A stretch of DNA of 35,405 bases from Gemmatimonadota bacterium (GCA_022561145.1 JADFRS010000021.1:1-35405); one strand, 5' to 3'. Positions 7,570-16,309 are shown, counted from the stretch's first letter. A program made the numbers and translations. The notes: generated by a model from the letters alone, not told the origin.

Positions 7570-10182
7570 GTGAACGGCCGCGATCCGGTTCTCGACAGAC
7601 GCTCGGCTCTCCTGTGCTCCCTGATCGTCGCGGGGTCTCTTCTTTCCGCCTCCCTGACCACTCCGGTCTCAGTGCGCGCCGTACAAGTCGTTTCAGGGAA
7701 GCTCACGCCCGGCTCGACGGTCATCGTGACGCCACGAGGACGATATGATGCCGGCGTGTTCCACCGGTTCTTCATGGGCGGGCTGAACCGAGATCTGTGG
7801 AGCCTGCCGATCGAGGTCGAGGTGCTGGATCTCGACGATTTTGCCGGCGGGCTCACTCCCCTGCGGCGCGGCGGAGGACTTCAGACGACCTCGCTACGCC
7901 TGCGGGGTGCGGACGGCCAGTTGTGGACGTTCCGGTCGGTCGACAAGGACGTGACCAGGTCGCTCGATCCTCAGCTCCGGGAGAGCGTGGCGGCGCGCGT
8001 CCTCCAGGACCAGATCGCCGCGCTCTTTCCGCTGAGCGCCATGGTGGTGGCGCCGCTGATGGACGCGGCCGGCGTCCTGCACTCGGATCCAACGCTCGTG
8101 GTCATGCCGGACGACGAGCGCTTGGGCGAGTTCCTGGAGGGGTTCGGCGGCCTTCTCGGGTGGATCGAGGTCCGGCCGGACGAGGGTCCGGACGGCATGC
8201 CGGGGTTTGCGGGATCGACCAGAATTACGGGGTCCGGGAGGTTTCTCGAACGCCTCGAGGACGAGCAGGACAACCGAGTGAACTCGGAGAGTTATCTGCG
8301 GGCGCGGCTCATGGACTTGTTCGTGGGGGACTGGGACCGCCATCCCGACCAGTGGAGATGGGCGGCGTTCGAGGAAGGCGATTCCGTGCGCTGGGAACCC
8401 ATTCCGCGCGACCGTGACTGGGCCCTCTCCCGGATCGACGGCTTCCTCATCACCTTGGCCCGTACACTGTGGCCTCACTATGTGGGTTTCTCGCACGACT
8501 ATGAATCCGTATTCGGCACCACGTGGAATGGTCGTGCGCTCGATCGGAACTTGCTCTCCCAGTTGGTCCGGGAGGACTTCGAGCGAGTAGCCCAGGACCT
8601 TCAGGTTCGACTGACCGATGACGTGATTGCGGAGGCCGTGGGACGGCTTCCAGCCTCCTATCAGGAGGCGATAGGCATCGAGATGGAGGAAGCTCTCCTC
8701 AACCGTAGGGATCACTTGATGGACGCCGCCATGACGTTCTACAGGCTTCTGAGCGGTTGGGTGGACATCTTCGGCACGGACGAGGAGGACTACGCCAACG
8801 TGGAGCGCCGGGCGGACGGTTCCGTCCATGTCACCATGTTCGAGGCGAGCTCGGCGGGCGTGCCTCTAGGCGACCCCTACTTCGACCGAACCTTCCTCCC
8901 ATCAGAGACTCACGAGGTGCGGATATTCCTGAGGGGAGACGATGATTGGGCGGTGGTCCGAGGGGCCCGGACCGACGCGATCCGTGTGCGCATCGTCGGA
9001 GGGGGCAGCGACGACACGCTGATCGACGTCACGGACGGACACGGTACGTCGTTCTACGACGATCGCGGCGACAACGTCTTTACCGCCGCTCCGGCCACCG
9101 AAGTGGACGAGTCCGACTACGATGAGCCCGACGATACCGAAAGCGCGACGCATCAGGCACGACCGCGTGATTGGGGGTTCAGGTGGACCTCGCTTCCCCT
9201 CATCGGACTCAACTCCGACGTGGGTCTGTTGGTCGGTGCAACCGCGCATCGCTACGGCTTCGGGTTCCGTCACTTTCCGTACAAGAATCGCCTCGATCTC
9301 TCCGCCGTTGTGAACCCGACACACCTGCGCTTCCAGGCCGGAGCAGCCTATGGGTTCCCGCTTGTGGAGGGCACGGTTGGTCTCCTTCGCGCGGAGGTGA
9401 GCAATCGCGAGGTTCGCCGTTTCTTCGGATTCGGCAACGAGACGAAAGACGAACCGTCCATGGATTTCAGGGCCGATCGCACACGGGCGTATCTGGAGGC
9501 CGTCGTCGGCATAAGGCCCGCCCCGACACTATCGATCGACATTGGCCCCGCGTTCTGGTTCTCGTCTCCGACGGACGAGGAGGGCACCTTTGTGGACGTG
9601 GAGGCGCCCTACGGACATGGCGACTTCAAGCAGGTCGGGATGGTCGGGCGGGCCGCTTGGGATACGCGGGACAATCCGGTGGCGCCGAACCTTGGCGTGC
9701 TGTTGGAGGTGGAGGGCCGGTACATTCCACAGGCGCTCGATACCGAGGCGGGATACGGGGGCGTGAGCGGAACACTGTCCGCGAGTGTGCCGCTTGGTGC
9801 GGCCGGTGTTTCCGTGCGCCTATCCGGAGAGAAGGTATGGGGCACGTACCCGTATTTCGACGGTGCGTGGATCGGGGGTGCGGGTACCCTGCGGGGGTTT
9901 TCCGAGTATCGGTTCGTGGGCGAGGGTGCCGTGACGGCGAGCGCGCAGTTGCGCAGTCCGGGTGCCGACTTCTTCCTCTTTCTTCCCGGCCAGGTCGGAG
10001 TGATGGCCCTGACCGATGTCGGGCGGGTGTATGTGGATGGGGCGGCCTCGGACACGTGGCACTCGGCGTTCGGGGGTGGGTTGTGGGCCTACTTCCTGAA
10101 GCCGGATTACACGCTCAGCGTTGCCTGGGCACACAGCGAAGAAGGCAACGGGGTCTACGTGTCACTCGGCTTCGGCTATTGA
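7570..10182 (+). CDS. Kinase-like domain fused to an Omp85/BamA-type outer-membrane barrel
   Basis: The protein has 870 residues. GTG 7570 is preferred because GCGGAG lies 6 nt upstream; TTG 7564 is the alternative. A signal peptide is visible (RSALLCSLIVAGSLLSAS). Residues 40-400 include FRSVDKD (K126), FVGDWDRHPDQW (D254, D256, H258) and IPRDRDWAL (D281, D283). The spacing and sequence recall the GNxDRH and Asp motifs of HipA/FAM20-type atypical kinases, which is inference. From about residue 535 the sequence is beta-barrel, with the Omp85 loop-6 motif L774-R-G-F777 and a terminal aromatic (SLGFGY). I recall relatives, many in Bacteroidota, that carry an N-terminal metallophosphoesterase before the same central region; that domain is absent here. 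It probably sits in the outer membrane with the kinase-like part in the periplasm. Confidence 0.8.
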   Translation: MNGRDPVLDRRSALLCSLIVAGSLLSASLTTPVSVRAVQVVSGKLTPGSTVIVTPRGRYDAGVFHRFFMGGLNRDLWSLPIEVEVLDLDDFAGGLTPLRRGGGLQTTSLRLRGADGQLWTFRSVDKDVTRSLDPQLRESVAARVLQDQIAALFPLSAMVVAPLMDAAGVLHSDPTLVVMPDDERLGEFLEGFGGLLGWIEVRPDEGPDGMPGFAGSTRITGSGRFLERLEDEQDNRVNSESYLRARLMDLFVGDWDRHPDQWRWAAFEEGDSVRWEPIPRDRDWALSRIDGFLITLARTLWPHYVGFSHDYESVFGTTWNGRALDRNLLSQLVREDFERVAQDLQVRLTDDVIAEAVGRLPASYQEAIGIEMEEALLNRRDHLMDAAMTFYRLLSGWVDIFGTDEEDYANVERRADGSVHVTMFEASSAGVPLGDPYFDRTFLPSETHEVRIFLRGDDDWAVVRGARTDAIRVRIVGGGSDDTLIDVTDGHGTSFYDDRGDNVFTAAPATEVDESDYDEPDDTESATHQARPRDWGFRWTSLPLIGLNSDVGLLVGATAHRYGFGFRHFPYKNRLDLSAVVNPTHLRFQAGAAYGFPLVEGTVGLLRAEVSNREVRRFFGFGNETKDEPSMDFRADRTRAYLEAVVGIRPAPTLSIDIGPAFWFSSPTDEEGTFVDVEAPYGHGDFKQVGMVGRAAWDTRDNPVAPNLGVLLEVEGRYIPQALDTEAGYGGVSGTLSASVPLGAAGVSVRLSGEKVWGTYPYFDGAWIGGAGTLRGFSEYRFVGEGAVTASAQLRSPGADFFLFLPGQVGVMALTDVGRVYVDGAASDTWHSAFGGGLWAYFLKPDYTLSVAWAHSEEGNGVYVSLGFGY

Positions 10183-10198
10183 GCAAACGCGGCGGCAC

Positions 10199-11104
10199 AT
10201 GCCTGAACTCCCCGAGATCGTCACCTATGTCGAGGCCATCGAGCGCTTCGTGCTCGGTCAAACGCTGGAGGCCGTGCGCATCCGGTCGCCGTCGCTGTTG
10301 CGCACCTATTCGCCAAAGGTCTCGGCCATCGAGGGGCAGCGGGTGTTGGGAGTCCGGCGCCTCGGCAAGAGGGTGGTGTTCGAGTTGGAGGGCGAGCTCT
10401 TCGTGGTGATCCACCTCATGGTTTCGGGGCGCTTCAAGTGGACGAAACGTGGCGCCGCAATTCCCAGAAAGAGGGCGCATGCGGCCTTCGATTTTCCGGA
10501 GGGCACCTTGCTCCTCACCGAGGCGGCCACGCACAAGCGGGCCTCCATGCACGTGGTGAGAGGTGAAGAAGCCCTCCGTGAACTCGACCCGGGCGGCGTG
10601 GAACCCTTGGAGGTGGACGCCCGGGGATTTCGGGAGGCCGTGCTGAAGGAGAACCGGACGCTCAAACGTGTTCTCACCGACCCGACGATCTTCAGCGGGA
10701 TCGGGAACGCGCATTCCGACGAGATCCTCCTGCTGGCAGGCCTCTCACCCGTGAGGCGCAGCCGGCAACTGTCCGACGAAGAGATCGAGCGGCTCCGCGA
10801 AGCGACTGTGCGTTCGCTCGGTGAGTGGGTCGAGCGGCTACGAGCCGAGGTAGGAGACGGCTTTCCCAACAAGATCACCGCTTTCCACCCCGAGATGGGT
10901 GCCCACGGAAAGTTCGGGAAGCCTTGCCCCCGGTGTGGCTCTCCCATTCAACGCATCGTCTACGCGAGCCGTGAGACGAACTACTGCGCGACGTGCCAGA
11001 CCGGCGGCAAGCTTCTCAAGGACCGCGCGCTGTCTAAGCTTCTTCGTGAGGACTGGCCGAAGACCCTCGAGGAACTCGAGGAGCGCCGGGTGGTGCGGGA
11101 GTGA
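10199..11104 (+). CDS. mutM: Formamidopyrimidine-DNA glycosylase
   Basis: The protein has 301 residues. It starts MPELPEI at ATG 10199, so Pro2 is the catalytic nucleophile and Glu3 the proton donor after removal of Met. The beta-hairpin lysine region (RRLGKRVVFEL), the helix-two-turn-helix with FSGIGNAHSDEILL, and a C-terminal zinc finger (CPRC ... CATC) are all present. It removes oxidised purines such as 8-oxoguanine and nicks the strand. The spacing after TERxx-type motifs and the charged C-terminal tail (about 30 residues beyond the finger) are slightly longer than in E. coli MutM. It follows the barrel gene by 16 nt and is probably co-transcribed. Confidence 0.93.
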   Translation: MPELPEIVTYVEAIERFVLGQTLEAVRIRSPSLLRTYSPKVSAIEGQRVLGVRRLGKRVVFELEGELFVVIHLMVSGRFKWTKRGAAIPRKRAHAAFDFPEGTLLLTEAATHKRASMHVVRGEEALRELDPGGVEPLEVDARGFREAVLKENRTLKRVLTDPTIFSGIGNAHSDEILLLAGLSPVRRSRQLSDEEIERLREATVRSLGEWVERLRAEVGDGFPNKITAFHPEMGAHGKFGKPCPRCGSPIQRIVYASRETNYCATCQTGGKLLKDRALSKLLREDWPKTLEELEERRVVRE

Positions 11105-11113
11105 GCCCACCGC

Positions 11114-11773
11114 TCAGTCGGAATCCGACTCGCCAGCCTCCGAGGTCCCGGAGTCCGTCCGGCTCTTGGTTCGGCCCTTCTTCCTCCGGCGCCGCCCTGG
11201 TCCTCCCGCCTTCTCACGTACGGCCTCCATGTCCTCGACCGCCTTCTCGAGGATCTCGTGCATCTGGGATAGGACCTCCTTGTCCGCCCCCCACCTGAAG
11301 GCCTCGTCGAAGGTCATTTGTGCCAGGCGTGAGAAGGTCTTGGAGAGTCCCCTCATCTCGTCGCTGAAGAACCGATCGGTAAGGTCGTCCACGCGGGCGA
11401 ACACGTCTTCCACCACGTCCGCGTTCTCCTCGAGGTACTCTCTACCCGTGTCGGTAACGCTGTAGACTTTCTTCCCGTCCTTCTCCGCGGACTCGAGGTG
11501 CCCCTCGTCCTCCAGCATTTGGAGGGTCGGATATACCGACCCCGGGCTCGGGTTGTAGTAACCACCCGACTCCTTCTCGAGCGCCTTCATGACTTCGTAG
11601 CCGTGCATCGGATTGTCGGACAGCAACCTCAGAATCACGAACTTCAGGTCGCCGCGCTCGAAGATCCGCCACCTGAAACGCCTGCGCTTACGCTGGTGTC
11701 TTCGCCGTGGGCCTATACCGAACAGGCTTTCGAGGTCGAATTCAAACTCGTCATAGCATCGTCGCATCGTCAA
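11114..11773 (-). CDS. PadR-family transcriptional regulator
   Basis: The protein has 219 residues. After a basic N-terminal arm (RRRHQRKRRRFRWR) comes the winged-helix PadR domain: DLKFVILRLLSDNPMHGYEV, then SPGSVYPTLQMLEDEG and a wing KKVYSVTDTGREYLEEN. A helical C-terminal region likely forms the dimer interface, and the last 30 residues are a charged, low-complexity tail (GRRRRKKGRTKSRT). PadR proteins usually repress their own or neighbouring genes and release DNA on ligand binding. The AT-rich upstream region holds palindromes that could be operators (11804-11846). It is convergent with mutM, with only a 9-nt gap. Confidence 0.92.
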   Translation of the reverse strand: MTMRRCYDEFEFDLESLFGIGPRRRHQRKRRRFRWRIFERGDLKFVILRLLSDNPMHGYEVMKALEKESGGYYNPSPGSVYPTLQMLEDEGHLESAEKDGKKVYSVTDTGREYLEENADVVEDVFARVDDLTDRFFSDEMRGLSKTFSRLAQMTFDEAFRWGADKEVLSQMHEILEKAVEDMEAVREKAGGPGRRRRKKGRTKSRTDSGTSEAGESDSD

Positions 11774-11803
11774 ACTCCCCAGTTACGATACACTGAAACG
11801 TAA

Positions 11804-11846
11804 TATCGAAAGATACAACGAAAAGATATAGCAACCGATATATCGG
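11804..11846. promoter_or_regulatory. Palindromes upstream of padR (possible autoregulatory operators)
   Basis: Two inverted repeats sit in an unusually AT-rich stretch: TATC-GAAA-GATA (11804-11815) and the perfect 12-mer CCGATATATCGG (11835-11846). They lie 30-75 nt upstream of the padR start. PadR proteins commonly autoregulate through such sites. The known ATGT-N8-ACAT type is not seen, so assignment is by position only. Confidence 0.4.
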
Positions 11847-11940
11847 CGCAATAGGTCGTGAGGAGACGGACAGGGCCGTCCGGGGTAAGCGCCCGGCGCT
11901 CACCCTACGCGCCGTGACGCATATACAGAGACATCTAAAA

Positions 11941-11954
11941 CACAAAGTACTTGC
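11941..11954. promoter_or_regulatory. Shared 14-nt motif CACAAAGTACTTGC, site 1
   Basis: The 14-mer includes the palindrome AAGTACTT and lies 32 nt before the start of the membrane protein/winged-helix operon at 11987. The identical 14-mer occurs at 16379-16392. A plausible binder is the winged-helix regulator encoded in the operon. Confidence 0.55.
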
Positions 11955-11986
11955 AGAAAATATGACGAGTCGCTTAACTTACTTCC

Positions 11987-12598
11987 ATGAATATCGTTCG
12001 ACCGATCAGAGAATCTCCCGAGCCGGTGGAGCTCCATGCTCAAGCCATGGAGAACCTCCAGTACATCCGGGAAACCATGGAGCGTGCTGCGCACTTCACG
12101 GCCCTGTCGGGCCTTGGCGGCATCCTTCTGGGAATCACCGGGCTCGTAACGTCGATGCTCGCGCCGCGCGCGCCGACCGCTACGGGCTGGTTGCTGACCT
12201 GGGTTGGAGCCGCTGCCGTCGCGCTGCCTCTTGCCGGGTGGGCCGTTGTGGACAAGGCGAGAAGGGCTCGCGTGCCGCTCACCAGCGGCCCGGGCCGGAA
12301 GTTCCTGCTGGGCTTTGTGCCGGCAATGGTCGCTGCGGGCCTCATCACTGCGGTGCTCGTGGGGGAAGGGCTTACCGATCTTCTTCCGGGCACGTGGTTG
12401 ACGCTATATGGCGTTGGCGTTCTCACGGCCGGAACGTTCTCTGCCCGGGTGGTGCCCGTGATGGGATTGACATTCATGGTGATGGGGGCGGCCGCGCTTT
12501 TCGCACCGCCGGCTTATGGGGACCTGTTCATGGGGGCTGGATTCGGTGGTCTCCATCTGATCTTCGGCGTGATCATCCTGAGGAGGTACGGTGGCTGA
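11987..12598 (+). CDS. Four-to-six-helix membrane protein paired with a winged-helix regulator
   Basis: The protein has 203 residues. A 40-residue amphipathic N-terminus (ELHAQAMENLQYIRETMERA) is followed by about six hydrophobic segments. I do not know a named domain; comparable proteins are often found immediately upstream of small winged-helix regulators. Its stop codon overlaps the GTG start of the regulator by 8 nt, and AGGAGG for the regulator lies inside this gene, so the two are translationally coupled. A sensing or transport role feeding the regulator is possible but not shown. The shared motif at 11941 lies in its promoter. Confidence 0.8.
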   Translation: MNIVRPIRESPEPVELHAQAMENLQYIRETMERAAHFTALSGLGGILLGITGLVTSMLAPRAPTATGWLLTWVGAAAVALPLAGWAVVDKARRARVPLTSGPGRKFLLGFVPAMVAAGLITAVLVGEGLTDLLPGTWLTLYGVGVLTAGTFSARVVPVMGLTFMVMGAAALFAPPAYGDLFMGAGFGGLHLIFGVIILRRYGG

Positions 12599-12956
12599 GC
12601 CCAGGGCCCGCGCGGGGGAGGTCCGGGTTCTTTCGAGCCTTCCGGGAACAGGTGAGGCTGGCGCCCTGGGACTGGACCAGGTTATCCACGCTCGTGTCCG
12701 CCTGGGCATCGTGAGCGCTCTGGCCGCGAACCAATGCCTGGCGTTCAACGAACTCAAAGCGCTGCTCCACACCTCGGACGGAAACCTCAGCGCTCACGCC
12801 CGCAAACTCGAAGATGCCGGCTACATCGCATGCCGGAAGTCGTTCGTCGACCGCACACCGAGAACAGAATATTCGCTGACCGTTCGGGGCCGGACCGCGC
12901 TCGACGGCTATTTGGCCCACATGGAGGCGTTGATTCAGGCGGCACGCCAGTCCTAG
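12591..12956 (+). CDS. Winged-helix transcriptional regulator (HTH_34-like)
   Basis: The protein has 121 residues and starts at GTG 12591 behind AGGAGG. The core DQVIHARVRLGIVSALAANQ begins the fold, then FNELKALLHTSDGNLSAHAR is the helix-turn-helix and EYSLTVRGRTALDGYL the wing and last helix. This matches the small MarR/ArsR-like winged-helix family (HTH_34). It has no ligand domain. It is coupled to the upstream membrane protein. The motif in front of the operon is its likely operator. It precedes uppS by 28 nt, so read-through into uppS is possible. Confidence 0.9.
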   Translation: MAEPRARAGEVRVLSSLPGTGEAGALGLDQVIHARVRLGIVSALAANQCLAFNELKALLHTSDGNLSAHARKLEDAGYIACRKSFVDRTPRTEYSLTVRGRTALDGYLAHMEALIQAARQS

Positions 12957-12984
12957 GCATCCCTTCTCAGGATACGACGATCAC

Positions 12985-13749
12985 ATGACTCAAAACACGC
13001 TCCGATTCCCTGTGCCAGGCGGAATCCATGTTGGAATCATCATGGATGGAAACGGCCGGTGGGCGCACGAGCGCCAGCGCCCTCGCAGCGTCGGTCACCG
13101 CCGCGGCGCCCGTGCGGTCCGCCAGGTCGTGGAGGCTGCGCCGGATTTCGGCATCGGAACGCTGACTCTGTTCGCGTTCTCTTCGGACAACTGGCGACGC
13201 CCCGGCCCTGAGGTGCGCACGCTTTTCAGACTGTTCAGGACCTATCTGCGGGCGGAAACCGAGAAGTGCGTTCGAGAAGGCGTTCGACTTCGCGTGATCG
13301 GGCGACGCGACCGGCTGCCCGATGATCTTCTCGGGGCCATCGATGAGGCGGAGGCGGCCACACACGCCGGAAGAAAGCTCTTTCTGCGCGTCGCACTCGA
13401 TTACTCGGCCCGTGCCTCCATCCTCGAGGCGGCCTCACGCTCCAACGGCGCATTGAGGGACGAGGATGACTTTGCGGCCATCCTCGGCGACGTGATTCAC
13501 GACGCGGGACCGGCTCCGGATCTGGATCTCCTGATCCGCACGGGAGGCGAGCAGCGCCTCAGCGACTTCCTGCTTTGGGAGGCTGCGTACGCAGAGTTGT
13601 ACTTCAGTCCGCGGCACTGGCCCGACTTCGGACCCGACGGACTCGGGGAGGCCGTGGAGGAGTTCCATCGCCGCGAACGCCGATTCGGGCGCGTGACCGC
13701 CGAAGGGAATCCGGCGGCGGAGGCAATTCGCCGTGAGGCCGCCGGATGA
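12985..13749 (+). CDS. uppS: Isoprenyl transferase (undecaprenyl diphosphate synthase type)
   Basis: The protein has 254 residues and makes the long-chain cis-prenyl lipid carrier for cell-wall synthesis. The signature HVGIIMDGNGRWA contains the catalytic Asp21. FAFSSDNWRRP, RLRVIGRRDRLP, DLLIRTGGEQRLSDFLLWEA and YAELYFSPRHWPDF are all present at the expected spacing. The length is normal for the family. The start at ATG 12985 has only a weak ribosome site. Its usual partners (cdsA, frr, dxr) are not next to it, which is unusual for bacteria in general. Confidence 0.95.
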   Translation: MTQNTLRFPVPGGIHVGIIMDGNGRWAHERQRPRSVGHRRGARAVRQVVEAAPDFGIGTLTLFAFSSDNWRRPGPEVRTLFRLFRTYLRAETEKCVREGVRLRVIGRRDRLPDDLLGAIDEAEAATHAGRKLFLRVALDYSARASILEAASRSNGALRDEDDFAAILGDVIHDAGPAPDLDLLIRTGGEQRLSDFLLWEAAYAELYFSPRHWPDFGPDGLGEAVEEFHRRERRFGRVTAEGNPAAEAIRREAAG

Positions 13750-13842
13750 CTTTTTAGTCCCGGGGCAGCTGCACCGCTACGTAGATCAGTCAAGGCGAGA
13801 GTCGCGTTCAGCCCCCATGTAGGGCGCCGCGGAGGACTAGCG

Positions 13843-14004
13843 CTAGACACCCTCGGTGGAGGGCGTGTCAGCCACTTCGACCATCATCGCCGGTGCCACA
13901 GCACTCTCGTCGGGCCATCGTGGGGCAGTGGTCCAGAAATACAAGACGGCCGTCGCTATCAAGAAGGCACCTCCAATGAGGTCCCTGATCGTTTTCTTTT
14001 TCAT
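13843..14004 (-). CDS. Small single-pass membrane protein (53 residues)
   Basis: I chose ATG 14004 because GAGGAAGCG stands just upstream and the protein then starts with a positively charged segment (MKKKTIRD). One membrane helix follows (LIGGAFLIATAVLYFW), and a short outer tail ends in PSTEGV. The longer frame up to 14121 has no ribosome site. I do not recognise the family. It lies downstream of the doxX-like gene in the same orientation. Confidence 0.6.
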   Translation of the reverse strand: MKKKTIRDLIGGAFLIATAVLYFWTTAPRWPDESAVAPAMMVEVADTPSTEGV

Positions 14005-14117
14005 GGTTCGCTTCCTCACGTCCCGTCCACGACACATCCACACCTGATCGGATGTGTCCTGGGACCTATGCGTTGCACACGCGCTCGCCACGACTACGGT
14101 CGGCGAGGGTGCGGTCT

Positions 14118-14573
14118 TCACTTCGAAAGGGCGCCCCTCCTCTCCCGGATTAGGCCGTCGATGGACCAGCGGTGGCTCTCAGCTGGGATGACCAACAGAA
14201 ATAGGAGCAAGATTGCCCGGGGCAGGATGTGGACGGTGATGTCGAAGAGCGGCTGAAGGAGAAGGTGCCCGTAGGTGACGATCAGGAGGAGGAATCCCAG
14301 TCCCACGAGGGCTCTCCGAACCTGGAAACCGACCAGGAGGAGCGCTCCTCCCGCCAACTCTACGAAGGGAATACTGACGCCGAGAGTCCAGAGGAGCCAA
14401 AGGGGAATCCAGCTTTCAGCGAAGTCTTGGATGAAGAACCGCTGTGCGTGCCCGACTGGACCCAATGTGAACACCTTGAACCAGCCGGCCATGAAAAAAA
14501 GCAGGCCCAGGATCCCTCGAGCGAAGAGGCTCGCCCAGGCGGCCTGGGGCGTGTACGACCACGATCGTTCCAT
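14118..14573 (-). CDS. DoxX-family membrane protein
   Basis: The protein has 151 residues and four membrane helices. ATG 14573 (MERSWSYT) is preferred over longer frames because the extra residues upstream are low-complexity. The fold features are the first helix with RGILGLLFFMAGWFKVF, then IPFVELAGGALLLVGFQVR and a final pair of helices ending RERRGALSK. DoxX proteins are small inner-membrane proteins with quinone- or redox-linked roles in some species. The specific partner is not visible here. It is divergent from the secreted protein gene at 14713. Confidence 0.85.
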   Translation of the reverse strand: MERSWSYTPQAAWASLFARGILGLLFFMAGWFKVFTLGPVGHAQRFFIQDFAESWIPLWLLWTLGVSIPFVELAGGALLLVGFQVRRALVGLGFLLLIVTYGHLLLQPLFDITVHILPRAILLLFLLVIPAESHRWSIDGLIRERRGALSK

Positions 14574-14712
14574 CGTCACTTTTTCCGGTGGCGTTGCGGG
14601 TTTGGCCGGGCCGGGCCACCATTCCCGGCCCGCGCCAGCGGCGCCCGGCGAGTGCCGGGGCGAAAAGCCGCGGCGACACGCACCAGCATAGCACCCGAAA
14701 CTGGGGATGACG

Positions 14713-15471
14713 ATGATCCTGAGTACGCTAGTAGCTCTGTCCGCCACCCTGACGGCCTCGACGGGCCTGACCGAACCACCGGCCCAGCAAGGCGAGCACC
14801 TCTACAGAGTGCTGACGGTGCGTGCCGCGCCTGGCCAGCTCCTGGACCTTATCGAGTTGTACAAGGAACAACGTGGGATTCTCGAGGCGGCGGGAGATGG
14901 CGAGATGTTTTGGATGCGCCACAGCCAGGGCGACCAATGGGACCTCCTGATCATGTTCCCGATGGGCAGCTTTGCAGAATACTACGCCGCGGCTCGGATG
15001 CGGGCTCGCGAACAGACACGCGGTCCCAGCGGGCGGACCGGAGCGGAGATCCGGAAGGCCATCGACGCGGCATCGACGTGGCGGGAGGAGCTATTCGCGC
15101 GCGGGCCCGGCATCGACGTACTGAGGGAGCGTTTCGAGGGTGCCGGTCTGTTCCACGTCGAGATGTTCATCGCACTCCACGACAAACGGGACGAGTTGCT
15201 GAAAGAGCGAAACATGGAGAACGCCTACTACCGGGCTCTGGACCGCGACGAAAATTTGATCTTCGTGAGGGAGGCGGGCGCCGCATGGGATCTATTCACA
15301 TTGGGCTTCTATGACGATCTCAAGGACTTCGCGAGTGCTGGCGACCTGCCAGCTGAGGAGGAAGAGCGAGCAGCCCTTGAGGCCGGCTTCGAGGCCGCCA
15401 ACCGGATCGGCACCTACCTGCGCTCGCTGATGCTCAGGCACAACGACACGCTGGCCGGTCCCGTCGGCTGA
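14713..15471 (+). CDS. Secreted protein with a duplicated ferredoxin-like (Dabb/NIPSNAP-type) pattern
   Basis: The protein has 252 residues from ATG 14713 (TGGGG lies 6 nt upstream; 14707 is the other option). A signal peptide precedes EPPAQQGEHLYRVLTV. Two halves look alike: EHLYRVLTVRAAPGQLLDLI with WDLLIMFPMGSFAEYY, and later GLFHVEMFIALHDKRDELL with WDLFTLGFYDDLKDF. This repeated strand-helix pattern fits a dimeric alpha-beta barrel fold, but the function is unknown. No metal or catalytic residues stand out. Confidence 0.7.
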   Translation: MILSTLVALSATLTASTGLTEPPAQQGEHLYRVLTVRAAPGQLLDLIELYKEQRGILEAAGDGEMFWMRHSQGDQWDLLIMFPMGSFAEYYAAARMRAREQTRGPSGRTGAEIRKAIDAASTWREELFARGPGIDVLRERFEGAGLFHVEMFIALHDKRDELLKERNMENAYYRALDRDENLIFVREAGAAWDLFTLGFYDDLKDFASAGDLPAEEEERAALEAGFEAANRIGTYLRSLMLRHNDTLAGPVG

Positions 15472-15479
15472 CGACGGAC

Positions 15480-15716
15480 CTAGTTGCCACCGCCCAACAG
15501 CGAGTCGAGCCGGTCGGCTCGTTCCTGGGCACGGTCGTTCGAGCGTAGCGCAGCGCCGACACCCTTCGCGCCGGGGAGCGGCAGCGTCGCGATGATGCTG
15601 TCCTTCTGCCGGCGAGTAAGGGTGTCGCGGTCAATCATGGGGCGTGACTCGGTTTCGCTACGGGTGCATCCTAGAATCAGCAGCAAGGCGCTGGCGCACA
15701 GGATTCTCTGCATCAC
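15480..15716 (-). CDS. Small lipoprotein (78 residues)
   Basis: MMQRILCASALLLILGC is a clear lipoprotein signal with lipobox LGC. The mature part is about 60 residues, beginning TRSETESRPM and containing TLTRRQKDSIIATLPLPGAK. It is charged and helical with no recognised domain. I recall similar short lipoproteins in Gemmatimonadota. It is convergent with the gene ending at 15471, with an 8-nt gap. Confidence 0.75.
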   Translation of the reverse strand: MMQRILCASALLLILGCTRSETESRPMIDRDTLTRRQKDSIIATLPLPGAKGVGAALRSNDRAQERADRLDSLLGGGN

Positions 15717-15787
15717 ACGAGCCCCTCCTTCGGGCTGGAACTTGGATCGGCCTTCGCTTCAAATGTTTAGCCAAGCGGCCGATATCG

Positions 15788-16309
15788 CTACGGTGTCGAC
15801 AGATCTCTCGGTCGAATGAAGCGCTGCAAGGAGCCCGAGGCTCCCGATGTGTCTGACCAGCGTTCGACATCCAGGTCGATGACCGCGAGCGCTCCGGTGG
15901 GGAACTTGGTGAGCGCGCGGTCGAGGTCGGGCTGCTCACCCGAGCCGCTGAGCCCCATCGTTATCGCCTCCATGCCCGGGTTGTGCCCGATGAGCATGAC
16001 CGAGTCCAAATCGTCCGGTTGCTCCTGGATCACGGAGATCAGCTCCCCGGGGCTGGCGAGATATAGTCGCTCATCGATTCGGCTGGGTGGCTCGGAATCG
16101 AGACAGCTTCCGATCAGGTCCCAAGTCTCACGCGTGCGCTGCGCGGGGGAGCAGATCACCAGCTCTGGCAGCAATCCTTCGGCCTGCATGACTTCTGCCA
16201 CCTTGGGTGCCGCCGCGACCCCGCGCGGGGAGAGCGGGCGTTCGATGTCGGAGAGGGAAGGGTCGTTCCAGTCGGATTTGGCGTGCCGCAACAGGTAGAG
16301 CCGTTTCAA
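15788..16309 (-). CDS. sixA: Phosphohistidine phosphatase SixA
   Basis: The protein has 173 residues. I chose TTG 16309 because GGAGG stands 4 nt upstream and the protein then begins KRLYLLRHAKSDW, as family members do. His9 in RHAKSDW is the catalytic histidine of the phosphoglycerate-mutase-like fold, with the second RHG-type pocket in VMLIGHNPGMEAI. Members remove phosphate from phosphohistidine, for example in phosphorelay HPt domains. The frame extends further upstream to 16381 but that part is not conserved. It is divergent from the 16463 gene, and the shared motif at 16379-16392 lies between them. Confidence 0.9.
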   Translation of the reverse strand: MKRLYLLRHAKSDWNDPSLSDIERPLSPRGVAAAPKVAEVMQAEGLLPELVICSPAQRTRETWDLIGSCLDSEPPSRIDERLYLASPGELISVIQEQPDDLDSVMLIGHNPGMEAITMGLSGSGEQPDLDRALTKFPTGALAVIDLDVERWSDTSGASGSLQRFIRPRDLSTP

